Source: Caldisericales bacterium
Lineage (GTDB): Bacteria > Caldisericota > Caldisericia > JAAYUI01
Assembly: GCA_012517765.1 (NCBI GenBank)
Contig: JAAYUI010000010.1
Coordinates: 1-64,000 of the forward strand
DNA length: 64,000 nt
Reading direction: 5' to 3'
Shown: in pieces, positions 8,258 through 16,082 of the stretch
How the letters are laid out: each line of letters opens with the position of its first letter
Position numbering within the stretch: position 1 is the first letter of the stretch
The notes under the pieces: model-generated
What the model saw: the letters and a program-made list of their open reading frames with translations, nothing else
What the model was told of the DNA's origin: nothing
The model's database searches: none
Program-made: the position numbers and the translations under genes

Positions 8258-9064
8258 ATGATTTTGGAACACAGCAAATTTACACTAAAAGATGTACAGA
8301 ATGTCTATTCCGGGGCTGAAAAAGACCTCTGGGAGCTCGTCATGGGAGAACAAATCCATATCGGCGGTTTTGCTTCTTCAATGGAACTGGCACAGAGGGC
8401 CGGAATCAAGGAGGGGATGAAAGGCGTTGACCTGTGCTGCTGCGTTGGTGCAGGCATGAGGTTCCTGTCAAGAAATTTCAAGGTCAGCATGGCAGGTGTT
8501 GATGCAACGGACAGGGTCCTTGGCGAGGCTGCGGAGCGGGCCAAAAAAGAGGGGCTTGAAGCAAAACTGGAATTCAAGAAAGGCGACGTCACAGCAGTTC
8601 CGTATCCGAACTCAACATTCGATTTCGTGTGGGGCGAGGATGCATGGTGCTATGTCGAAGACAAGGGGAAACTCGTCTCTGAAGCTGCAAGAATATTAAA
8701 ACCAGGTGGGACAATTGCTTTCACCGATTGGATCGAGGGGCACAACAAATTGACGAAGGACGAGGCCTCAAGAATTTTTGACTTCATGAAATTCCCATAT
8801 ATGGAGACTCTTGAGGGTTACAAAAACCTCCTTGAAAAAAATGGCTTTGAAGTAATTGAGGCAACCGATCAAAATCAGTATTTTGCAGACCACATTGCAC
8901 TCTACATTGACATGCTCACAAAACAATTCACTTACGATGCGCTCAGGATTATGGGAAACGATGCGAACATGATGCAGGCCATGGGTGGAGAAATGGCCTT
9001 CATGAGAGACATGGCCCGTGCTGGTCGTTTCAGCAGGGGAAGGTTCATAGGAAGAAAAAAGTAG
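8258..9064 (+). CDS. SAM-dependent methyltransferase (class I, UbiE/sarcosine-type)
   Basis: About 268 residues. Rossmann motif I is KGVDLCCCVGAGMRF (residues 55-69). Motif II is AGVDATDRV, motif III VTAVPYPNSTFDFVWGEDAW, and the post-motif is ARILKPGGTIAFTDW. Such proteins transfer a methyl group from S-adenosylmethionine to small molecules; the substrate is unknown. Three consecutive cysteines in the SAM loop are unusual. Start choice is open: AGGAGGA touches ATG 8258 directly, whereas TTG 8264 lies 7 nt from GGAGG, the better spacing. The site is hidden in the leader hairpin, so translation is probably controlled. It is the first gene of a four-gene operon with dehydratase-like Fe-S proteins, 1 nt before the next gene. 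Confidence 0.8.
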   Translation: MILEHSKFTLKDVQNVYSGAEKDLWELVMGEQIHIGGFASSMELAQRAGIKEGMKGVDLCCCVGAGMRFLSRNFKVSMAGVDATDRVLGEAAERAKKEGLEAKLEFKKGDVTAVPYPNSTFDFVWGEDAWCYVEDKGKLVSEAARILKPGGTIAFTDWIEGHNKLTKDEASRIFDFMKFPYMETLEGYKNLLEKNGFEVIEATDQNQYFADHIALYIDMLTKQFTYDALRIMGNDANMMQAMGGEMAFMRDMARAGRFSRGRFIGRKK

Positions 9065-9065
9065 A

Positions 9066-10124
9066 ATGAAAGAAGTTTTCCAGAACCCCATTTTTATTGA
9101 TGTGCTCGAAGCAAGGCAAAGTGCGAAAAATGCAATAAAATATGCCTGCTCATGGGTGCCAAGGGAGCTCCTGGAAAGCTTTGGCTTAAAAACAGCAAGA
9201 CTGATGGGCTGTGGAACGCCATCCCATGAGTCTGCTGGAGAAAGAAAATTAAGCGGAGAGGTATGTTCTTTCTGTAAAACCATCACAGGTGCGCCTGGAA
9301 GTGGCGCACCTGTGATTGGCTGCACCTCATGCGACCAGATGAGAAGATTGTCCGAGATCATTCTTTCAGAAAGAAGCGATGCAGAATTTATGGTCAACGT
9401 TCCAAAAACTTGCACAGATAATTCAAGAGAACTCTATCGCAGTGAAATAAGGGCCCTTTGCTCACACCTCGAATCGTTGACTGGTGAGTCATTGACTGAT
9501 AAGTCATCCAACGCCGGCAAGTTAAAAAGTGTTTGTGGCAAAAGAAATTTCATCAGGTCAGAACTGAGGTCGCTCAGAGAATCCTTAGGTGCTGTTGATT
9601 TTCACTGCCTTGTCCATCTGGAATCCCAGACCGATCCTGATTTTATGATTTCCTATCTCGGAAGATCTTTTAAAACAAAAACCTCTTCAAAGAAAAAAAC
9701 TATGCTGGCAGGAAGTCCGTTGACACTTGAAGACGCAGCTTTTCTAAAACTCCTGGAAGATTCAGGTTTTGAAATTGTTTTCAATACTACGTGCACCGGC
9801 GACAGAAGTATTGATTTTGATATTTCCATAAAAGATGACCCGATTGCCGACCTGGCCGATTCATATTTCAATCGTCCCCCTTGCATATGGAAGAGGCCAA
9901 ACGATTCTTTTTATTCCTATGTTTCCAAAAAAATCTTGGAGACAGGCGCAACTTCAGTGATCTGGAGATCAGTGAGATATTGCGATCTGTGGAACATTGA
10001 GGCCCAGCGGGCAAAACAGATAATCAATCTGCCAATGCTTGTGCTTGACATGAACTACTCAGACACCTGCTCTCCAAGGACTGCAACAAGAGTAGAGGCG
10101 TTCAGAGAGAGTCTGCCACAATGA
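9066..10124 (+). CDS. 2-hydroxyacyl-CoA dehydratase (HgdB/BcrC-like) family subunit
   Basis: A 352-residue protein of the HgdB/HgdC, BcrB/BcrC and double-cubane-protein superfamily, which carries Fe-S clusters reduced by an ATP-driven activase. Visible cysteine sites are CSFCK (about residue 67), GCTSCDQMRR (about 84), VPKTC, TTCTG and RYCDLW near the C-terminus. The SWVPRELLESFGLK start segment is the family's usual 'P-x-E-L-L/I' helix. It overlaps the next gene by 4 nt (ATGA). A long perfect palindrome (9282-9316) lies inside the gene and encodes the sequence around ITGAPGSGAPVI. Substrate unknown; the family does CoA-ester dehydration, ring reduction or small-molecule reduction. Confidence 0.75.
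   Translation: MKEVFQNPIFIDVLEARQSAKNAIKYACSWVPRELLESFGLKTARLMGCGTPSHESAGERKLSGEVCSFCKTITGAPGSGAPVIGCTSCDQMRRLSEIILSERSDAEFMVNVPKTCTDNSRELYRSEIRALCSHLESLTGESLTDKSSNAGKLKSVCGKRNFIRSELRSLRESLGAVDFHCLVHLESQTDPDFMISYLGRSFKTKTSSKKKTMLAGSPLTLEDAAFLKLLEDSGFEIVFNTTCTGDRSIDFDISIKDDPIADLADSYFNRPPCIWKRPNDSFYSYVSKKILETGATSVIWRSVRYCDLWNIEAQRAKQIINLPMLVLDMNYSDTCSPRTATRVEAFRESLPQ
9282..9316. repeat. Perfect 14-bp inverted repeat inside a dehydratase-like gene
   Basis: ATCACAGGTGCGCC (9282-9295) and GGCGCACCTGTGAT (9303-9316) are exact reverse complements with a 7-nt loop. No U-run follows. It would form a very stable mRNA hairpin about 215 nt into the coding region. Confidence 0.8.
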
Positions 10125-11572
10125 GACAATACTGGCCCGATCCGAAACCAGAGAGAATAACCTACGATCAGTGGAACTCCCAGTTCAGGATGATGCCTGA
10201 AAGCCAAAAGAAGGCCTTTTGCTATTTGGAGGGAACCTCCAAAGAAACCCAGTATCTGGAAGAACCCAGGTGCTTTGCCGAAGACCAGGGAGACTTGAGG
10301 CTAAAATCGCTCAAGTATGACAACTCGCTTGCTTCAATAAGACTCTGGTCTTTCCTGCTTTCTGAGGAGGAGAGACTCCACAAGGCAAGACTCGCAGGAA
10401 AAAAGATAATCGGGACACTCAAGGATCTTGGTACAATGCCAGTCCTGACCTACTCATCACCAGACACAATTGCGTTTTATCCCGACGGGGCATGGTGGAT
10501 ACCATGCATCATGGAGATGTCGGAAGGGCTGCTCAAAATGGCCGACTCGCTTGGCCTTGGTGAGGAAGTGTGCCCCTCAAGGGCCACCCTTTCTGCCTAC
10601 ATATCAAACAACCATTTTCCAAGGCCGGACTACCTGATTGCCGCAGTTGGGTGCTGTTGCGACGATTTCTCGGCAATCATGCAGAGACTGGCCGACATGG
10701 GAACAAAAACGAGCTGGTGGGAGCTCCCGTTCAGGGGCAGTCCATCTGCTGGCGAGGAAGTTGAATTGCTCCCGACAGGATTTTATGCCCCAAAAAGGAC
10801 AGCCGATTTCTTGGAAAGGGAATTCGACAGGATAAGAAACGAGCTTTCAGAGTTTCTCGGGCACCCCATAACCGACAACATGGTTTCGGAGGGCATAGAG
10901 AAAGCCAACAGGTTCAGGCAAATAATTGGCGAGGTAAGGGACCTTTGCTATGGCTCTTCGCCATGCCCCTTCCCTGCACTGGAAACCCAGATCTGTGAAA
11001 TGATAGCCATCCACTTCTGTTCAGACAGGGAAGAGGCAACAAATGTGCTTGCCCATGTCCTGGAAACGGTCAGAAAAAGGGTGGAAAGTGGTGCTGGCGT
11101 ACTCCCAAAAGAAAACTGCAGGGCGGTCTGGGTAAACCCGGTTGCAGACCTGAGGGTCATGAACCTCTTTGAGGACCTTGGCGGTGCAATCGCCGGAACA
11201 GAATATCTTTTCAGGCATGCACTCGTCCAGATTCCCACCAATGTCAGCCCGATGAGGGCCCTGGCGTTGACAGCACTTTCTGACCCCATGATAGGCCCGG
11301 CATTGCAGAGGGCAAAAATTGTTATTGACGAAGTAAAAAAATACAAAGCAGAGGGCATCGTTGTAAGCAACATCCCTGGCGCTTCCCACAGCGCAACCGA
11401 AGGAAACATCATCAGGGAACTGGCATCAAAAGAGGGAATTCCGGTGCTCCAGATATCGGTGCCACCTCTCACTGATGCAACATCATCACAGCTGGGCACA
11501 AGATTTGAGGCATTTTTCGAGCTGATAAGAAGCAGGAGGAAACAAAAGTGGCAACCTACACCCTTGGCATAG
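10121..11572 (+). CDS. 2-hydroxyacyl-CoA dehydratase (HgdB-like) family subunit, second
   Basis: A 483-residue member of the same superfamily as its upstream neighbour, longer by an N-terminal region. Cysteine sites include EEVCPSR, AAVGCCCDDF and SSPCPFPALE. The family helical segment GHPITDNMVSEGIEKANRFRQ and the C-terminal Rossmann-like half (GIVVSNIPGASHSATEGNIIRE) are present. The last segment, PVLQISVPPLTDATSSQLGTR, is where family members end with a polar D-Y/T segment before the C-terminal helix. It is translationally coupled at both ends: 4-nt overlap with the previous gene and 25-nt overlap with the next. Probably forms a heteromeric Fe-S enzyme with the neighbours; the substrate is not evident. 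Confidence 0.72.
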   Translation: MRQYWPDPKPERITYDQWNSQFRMMPESQKKAFCYLEGTSKETQYLEEPRCFAEDQGDLRLKSLKYDNSLASIRLWSFLLSEEERLHKARLAGKKIIGTLKDLGTMPVLTYSSPDTIAFYPDGAWWIPCIMEMSEGLLKMADSLGLGEEVCPSRATLSAYISNNHFPRPDYLIAAVGCCCDDFSAIMQRLADMGTKTSWWELPFRGSPSAGEEVELLPTGFYAPKRTADFLEREFDRIRNELSEFLGHPITDNMVSEGIEKANRFRQIIGEVRDLCYGSSPCPFPALETQICEMIAIHFCSDREEATNVLAHVLETVRKRVESGAGVLPKENCRAVWVNPVADLRVMNLFEDLGGAIAGTEYLFRHALVQIPTNVSPMRALALTALSDPMIGPALQRAKIVIDEVKKYKAEGIVVSNIPGASHSATEGNIIRELASKEGIPVLQISVPPLTDATSSQLGTRFEAFFELIRSRRKQKWQPTPLA

Positions 11573-13890
11573 ATCTCGGCAGCAGGACTGCAAAAGCTGT
11601 TCTCTACAACATAAACGAAAAGAAGATCGCGTCGGCAATAGTCACCGATACAACCGCCAATTCAAAAAGTGACGCAAAAAGGGTGCAGGAACTTGCTCTT
11701 GAGTATGCAGGCGTATTGCCTTCTGATTTGAAAAGAACAATTGCAACCGGCTATGGCAGGGGTCTCGTCGATTTCGCATGCGATACAACGACAGAGATCA
11801 CATGCCATGCGGTTGGTGTCCATCTCCTTGTGCCACAGGCAAGAACAATTATCGACATTGGCGGACAGGACAGCAAATCTATCCATCTCAATGCCGACGG
11901 TACCATAAGAGACTTCTCCATGAACGATAGGTGCGCGGCAGGAACAGGGAGATTTCTCGAAGTGGTTTCAAAGCTCCTCGGGACCAACCTCGATGGAATG
12001 GCAAAACTGGCCGGGATGGCAACAGATGTACCTGAGATAAGCTCAATGTGCGTCGTCTTTGCAGAAAGCGAAGTGATAGGAATGCTCGCAAAGGGCATCA
12101 GGAGAGAGGAGCTTTCGGCAGGCATCCACAAATCAATCGCCAGGAGAGTCGCTGGGCTCGCAGAGAGAGGAAGGATTGAACCTCCGGTTGCTTTCACCGG
12201 CGGTGTTGCCAAAGATATGGCAATGATAAGGGCGCTGGGCGCAGAGCTCCATGAAAAACTGCTCATTCCGCCAGACCCAAGAATAACAGGCGCACTTGGT
12301 GCGGCAATCATAGCGGCAAGGCAACTCGGCGAAAAAGGTAATCTCACTTGCACCGAATTTAAAACCATCAACCTCCAGCAGTCATTTTCAGATGTGTCCC
12401 AAAAACGGGAGGAACAGGACATGCTGATTGTTGACAGCATAAAGGGCGATTGTTGCCCGTGGCCACCACCAGTAAAAAATTCGTCAGAGTGCCACCACCA
12501 GGAGGAACAACAGGTTTGCTGTGGCTCTGAAACCCAAAAACAAGCGAATTGTAATGGTAATGAAGAAGCATCATGTTGCAGCTCTGCGAGTGTGAATGAA
12601 GCAAAACAGTCATACTGCGAGGAAGCAGAACCAGCTCCATGTTGTGGAGGGAGCCAGCCAGAGCCATGCCGCTCATCTGAAAAAGAGAGCACATGCGAAA
12701 GCGGGCCAGCTAAAACACAGCAATGCAGTTCGACAACGCCACAGGGTGGCATGCATTCCGTGCCGTCACTTTCACACTTCGACCGCATGATATCAGACTG
12801 CATTGAGCTTGCCAGGCAGGCAAAATCGGACAGCAAAAAGGTGGTTTCCATTTTCTGCGAGTACACGCCAAGGGAGCTGATACTTGCCGCGGGAGCGATA
12901 CCCGTGTGCGCATGCGGAGGCAACCATTCAATGGCCGTGGCATCCGAAAAGGAGCTCCCTGCCAACCTTTGCCCGCTCATCAAGTCATCTTACGGCTACC
13001 ACACCGAGAGGGCCAACCCGATATTCAACGAATCAGATTTGATTGTGTGCGAAACAACCTGCGACGGCAAAAAGAAGATGTATGAGCTGATGTCAAAAAC
13101 AAAGCCCATGCACATTCTTGAGCTGACCCAGAAACCGGATGAAGAGGCAGCATTCGAGCACTGGCTGCTGGAAGTAAAGGCGCTCAAAAAGAGGCTTGAA
13201 GAGCTGACCGGAAACGAAATCACCGAAGAGAGGCTCAGGGCAGCAATCAGGACAATGAACAGGGAGAGGACGCTCAGGTCAAGGATCGCAGATTTTGGCG
13301 GGAAATGCCTTACCGGAATGGAAGTGCTCCACGCCAAAAGCATCATCTCCTGCCAGGAGAGAGACTTCAAGGCATACGAAAAAATTATATCGGAAGCTGA
13401 AAACTCCGGTGATAGATACTCACACAAGCCAAGGATGCTCCTTACCGGTGTGCCGTTACCGCACCAGGCAGAGAAAGTCCTAAAACTGATTGAGGAGGCG
13501 GGGGCAGTGGTTGTGGCACAGGAAAACTGCACCGGACTCAAACCAATCGTCGACCCCGTCAGCGAAGAGGGCGATCTCCTGGAAAATATTGCCAGAAAAT
13601 ACTTCAAACTGCCGTGTTCGGTCATGATGCCGAACAAAGACAGGTTTGGACTGCTTGACAGCCTGATTGAAAAATTCAGGCCCCATGGCATCATCGACCT
13701 GGTGTGGCAAGCTTGTCACACATACAACATCGAATCAGTACTGGTCAAAAAACATGTCCAGGAAAAATGGGGGCTCCCTTTCCTTAAAATCGAGACTGAC
13801 TATTCACCTTCGGACACAGAACAGCTAAGGGTCAGGATTGAGGCATTTTTGTCGGTTGCATCACAAAACAACCAGAAAAAATCCTACTAA
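11548..13890 (+). CDS. Fusion: ASKHA activase + CC-repeat linker + double-cubane/2-hydroxyacyl-CoA dehydratase-like domain
   Basis: A 780-residue three-part protein. Residues 1-265 form an ATPase activase of the HgdC/BadF type: LGIDLGSRTAK, IDIGGQDSK, C129 in DRCAAGTGRF and C168 in SSMCVVFAESE, the last two being the bridging [4Fe-4S] ligands. Residues 302-393 are a hydrophilic linker with 14 cysteines in four repeats. Residues about 410-775 are a second dehydratase-superfamily domain with CACGG, NLCPLIK, CETTCDGKKKMYE and WQACHTY. Such activases deliver electrons at very low potential using ATP. GTG at 11548 follows AGGAGGAAACAAAA. Having activase and acceptor in one chain is uncommon and suggests a self-contained low-potential reductase. 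Confidence 0.8.
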   Translation: MATYTLGIDLGSRTAKAVLYNINEKKIASAIVTDTTANSKSDAKRVQELALEYAGVLPSDLKRTIATGYGRGLVDFACDTTTEITCHAVGVHLLVPQARTIIDIGGQDSKSIHLNADGTIRDFSMNDRCAAGTGRFLEVVSKLLGTNLDGMAKLAGMATDVPEISSMCVVFAESEVIGMLAKGIRREELSAGIHKSIARRVAGLAERGRIEPPVAFTGGVAKDMAMIRALGAELHEKLLIPPDPRITGALGAAIIAARQLGEKGNLTCTEFKTINLQQSFSDVSQKREEQDMLIVDSIKGDCCPWPPPVKNSSECHHQEEQQVCCGSETQKQANCNGNEEASCCSSASVNEAKQSYCEEAEPAPCCGGSQPEPCRSSEKESTCESGPAKTQQCSSTTPQGGMHSVPSLSHFDRMISDCIELARQAKSDSKKVVSIFCEYTPRELILAAGAIPVCACGGNHSMAVASEKELPANLCPLIKSSYGYHTERANPIFNESDLIVCETTCDGKKKMYELMSKTKPMHILELTQKPDEEAAFEHWLLEVKALKKRLEELTGNEITEERLRAAIRTMNRERTLRSRIADFGGKCLTGMEVLHAKSIISCQERDFKAYEKIISEAENSGDRYSHKPRMLLTGVPLPHQAEKVLKLIEEAGAVVVAQENCTGLKPIVDPVSEEGDLLENIARKYFKLPCSVMMPNKDRFGLLDSLIEKFRPHGIIDLVWQACHTYNIESVLVKKHVQEKWGLPFLKIETDYSPSDTEQLRVRIEAFLSVASQNNQKKSY
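12451..12726 (+). repeat. Cysteine-rich repeat segment inside the activase fusion
   Basis: The encoded residues 302-393 contain CC pairs at 302/303, 324/325, 343/344 and 365/366, i.e. one every 19-22 residues. Single cysteines follow at 315, 335, 357, 374, 383 and 393. Intervening residues are mostly E, Q, S, N, K and P. The DNA is not repetitive, so the cysteine spacing appears conserved by function and not by recent duplication. Confidence 0.75.
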
Positions 13891-13952
13891 AAAGCAATAT
13901 CCAAAAATTTAAATGGCCAATTGAAAAAACTATGGGAATTATAAGCTGAAGA

Positions 13953-14552
13953 CTATAGTGTCAGCGCAAGAAGGGGTATTTTTTCGTCCTCGTCCATGGT
14001 TTGCGCAAGGCCGACAGTTATGCAGGTTTTCAGCTTGTTGTTTTTGAGGACCACCAGCTCATAGCCCTCCGGGAAGTCCTTGAGAAAAGGCCCCGTTACC
14101 CCCTTGCAAAACTGCGGTGGCGGCTCCGAGCCAAGGCTCCACTGATAAAGGGCCGTTGAAAGCTGTCTTTTGTATTGGTCAAAAATGTATATGGTCCTCT
14201 CGCCAAAATCAGGCCAGGTAATGACTAGTATGACATTTCCACAATGGCCAAATGCCCGTATTGATTCCTTCGGGTTTCCCTCTATCATTTCAGGGTCGGC
14301 CAAAACACCGCCCTTGTCGATCTGGATCGCCTTGCCTGTCACCCATTTACCATCTGCAAATTCCCACGGCAAAAGGACGGTCCCTCCGGCATAAGAATAT
14401 AGCCTTGATGGCATCTGGGGCTCCCCACCCCTGCCTGTCCACCCCGACTCGAAGCGTTCATAAATGCCCCTGCCAGGCCAAACAAGTACATGTTTCTGGA
14501 GCTGGTTGCCCTCCCCATCAAAAATAAAAGCAGTCTCCGTTCTTTTGTCCAT
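13953..14552 (-). CDS. Hypothetical protein
   Basis: A 199-residue soluble protein that I do not recognise. It begins MDKRTETAFIFDGEGNQLQ and is rich in short beta-strand-like runs (NVILVITWP, RTIYIFDQYKR, YELVVLKNNKL), suggesting a small all-beta or propeller-like fold. No signal peptide, lipobox or membrane segment. A good promoter ends 8 nt before the ATG and there is no Shine-Dalgarno, so it is probably leaderless and separate from the lipoprotein gene upstream. Confidence 0.6.
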   Translation of the reverse strand: MDKRTETAFIFDGEGNQLQKHVLVWPGRGIYERFESGWTGRGGEPQMPSRLYSYAGGTVLLPWEFADGKWVTGKAIQIDKGGVLADPEMIEGNPKESIRAFGHCGNVILVITWPDFGERTIYIFDQYKRQLSTALYQWSLGSEPPPQFCKGVTGPFLKDFPEGYELVVLKNNKLKTCITVGLAQTMDEDEKIPLLALTL

Positions 14553-14560
14553 TTGAATAA

Positions 14561-14588
14561 ATTATAACGCCTTGTGGGGTTTTGCCAA
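14561..14588 (-). promoter_or_regulatory. Promoter placing a leaderless start at 14552
   Basis: Minus strand TTGGCA (14583-14588), 16-nt spacer, TATAAT (14561-14566), then 8 nt to the ATG. Lies in the 39-nt gap after the upstream lipoprotein gene. Confidence 0.6.
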
Positions 14589-14591
14589 GAC

Positions 14592-16082
14592 CTATTTTCC
14601 CAGATATGCCTTTTTGGAGGAGAGAAGTTTTTCTATGGCCCAGTTCTTTTGGCCAAAAACCTGCAAGAAAAGCCTTGAGGTGTCACGAAGGTCATTGTAG
14701 GTGAGATCCGTATAATCCTCGCGGTCATACTTTTGCCATGCCGGGAAATACCCATACCAGAGGTCACCGTTGCTCCTTATCCAGTTGTCACAGGTTTCCT
14801 CAAGACCGGCTACAAGCTTCAATGCGAGCTGCTTGACAGACTCATCTTCATTCAGAAGATAAAGCTCCAGGAGATAATTGATTTCACAGAGAGTATGGTT
14901 TAATGACGTATGTATGGGGATCTTCGGCTCTCCTTCAAACCAGATGTAATCTTCAAACAAAAAACCGTCCCCAAACTTTATGGTGTGCCCAGGTGCAAGC
15001 CTCTGGTATGCTTTCGCCAGCATTGGCGCTTTTTCCAGCGCGCCCTTGCAGCTAAAAATCTGGGCACAATTTATCAGAAACCTGGAACAGTCAGTTGAGA
15101 ACCTGGTATCAAGATAATTTGGTCCAAGCCCGTACCAAGATTCGAAAAGCTCTGAAATAACAGGCATTTTATTGTAACCAACATCGGGCGTTGTTTCTAC
15201 GGCAATTTTCATCGTCGTCAGAAGGATGTCTATCAGCAGACGATTTTCCTGCTGGCAATACCATTTTAGTATGCTGTTCGAGGTGTAAAAACCAGGGTTG
15301 GGATAAAAAGAATCCTCGACGCAACCATCATAATCACCTATCTGCGTGATAAACCAGAAACCATCCTGTCTCAGTATCTTCACCCTTCCAAGATCGCTGG
15401 CAAGCAAAGCCTCATTGCTCCTCTGATTTGTCATGTCGTGAAGGAGTTGTTTGGAAATAACAACAAACCCGTCCTCCCACTCATCATCGGTTTTGTCAAG
15501 GTTGATTTCCAGCTGTGCAGAACTCTTTCCTGACGAGAAGAAAATGCCGCTTGGTGGCGCCACCCTCCTTATCATTCCAGTGTCCTGCTTCCTGTAGCGG
15601 CCATTTGAGCAAACAAAGACCGACCTGTTGTTTTTCCCGTAGTCAATAAGACAGGGGCCATCAGGGACCCTGATCGTCCCTGAACCAAAACCTGGCACAT
15701 ATTCTGACTTTATCGGGTCACCGGCATAATTTGATCTGGACTCGTATGTGTGTGTCCAGTATGTAAAAGATTCTGGCCCCTCTATATTTATGCTCAGAAA
15801 CAGCTTTGTTTTTGGCGAGAACTGTGGCTGGAAAAACCAGAAAATCACATCACCATTCAGGAGGGTCTGGACAGCAGCCAGCTTGTTCCTGCCATCCAGC
15901 GTATACGACTCTTCCTTTATAAAATCCTCAAAAGAAACAGGTTTAGAACTCCACGGATTGACCTGCTTGCCATCCACACTGGCCGAAAAGCTTACAAGTG
16001 GCTGCTCGACTATACTTTCTCCCTTGGCAAGCGTGCAACCGGCAAGGACAACCACAAGCAGAAATGCAAATGCCCTTCTCAC
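14592..16082 (-). CDS. Lipoprotein of unknown function (alpha-helical C-terminal half)
   Basis: A 496-residue protein starting at GTG 16082, whose GTGA overlaps the ccmF stop. The N-terminus RRAFAFLLVVVLAGC is a lipoprotein signal with lipobox LAGC. The first half looks beta-rich (WFFQPQFSPKTKLFLSINIEG, SCRYRKQDTGMIRR-type strands). The second half, from about residue 300, is helical with DCSRFLINCAQIF, THE-like HTSLNHTLCEINYLLELYLL and DLWYGYFP followed by LTYNDLRDTSRLF. This resembles the alpha/alpha-toroid region of D-glucuronyl C5-epimerase-like proteins; that similarity is a weak inference. Co-transcribed with the ccm genes. Confidence 0.6.
   Translation of the reverse strand: MRRAFAFLLVVVLAGCTLAKGESIVEQPLVSFSASVDGKQVNPWSSKPVSFEDFIKEESYTLDGRNKLAAVQTLLNGDVIFWFFQPQFSPKTKLFLSINIEGPESFTYWTHTYESRSNYAGDPIKSEYVPGFGSGTIRVPDGPCLIDYGKNNRSVFVCSNGRYRKQDTGMIRRVAPPSGIFFSSGKSSAQLEINLDKTDDEWEDGFVVISKQLLHDMTNQRSNEALLASDLGRVKILRQDGFWFITQIGDYDGCVEDSFYPNPGFYTSNSILKWYCQQENRLLIDILLTTMKIAVETTPDVGYNKMPVISELFESWYGLGPNYLDTRFSTDCSRFLINCAQIFSCKGALEKAPMLAKAYQRLAPGHTIKFGDGFLFEDYIWFEGEPKIPIHTSLNHTLCEINYLLELYLLNEDESVKQLALKLVAGLEETCDNWIRSNGDLWYGYFPAWQKYDREDYTDLTYNDLRDTSRLFLQVFGQKNWAIEKLLSSKKAYLGK

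Noticed and set aside
9478-9515. Tandem TTGACTG-type direct repeat as a promoter or att site
   Set aside because: Two imperfect 15-nt copies lie inside a coding region and keep the frame; most simply a small duplication.
11751-12983. 410-residue open frame opposite the activase fusion
   Set aside because: No family features, no ribosome site, and the plus strand encodes clear activase motifs throughout.
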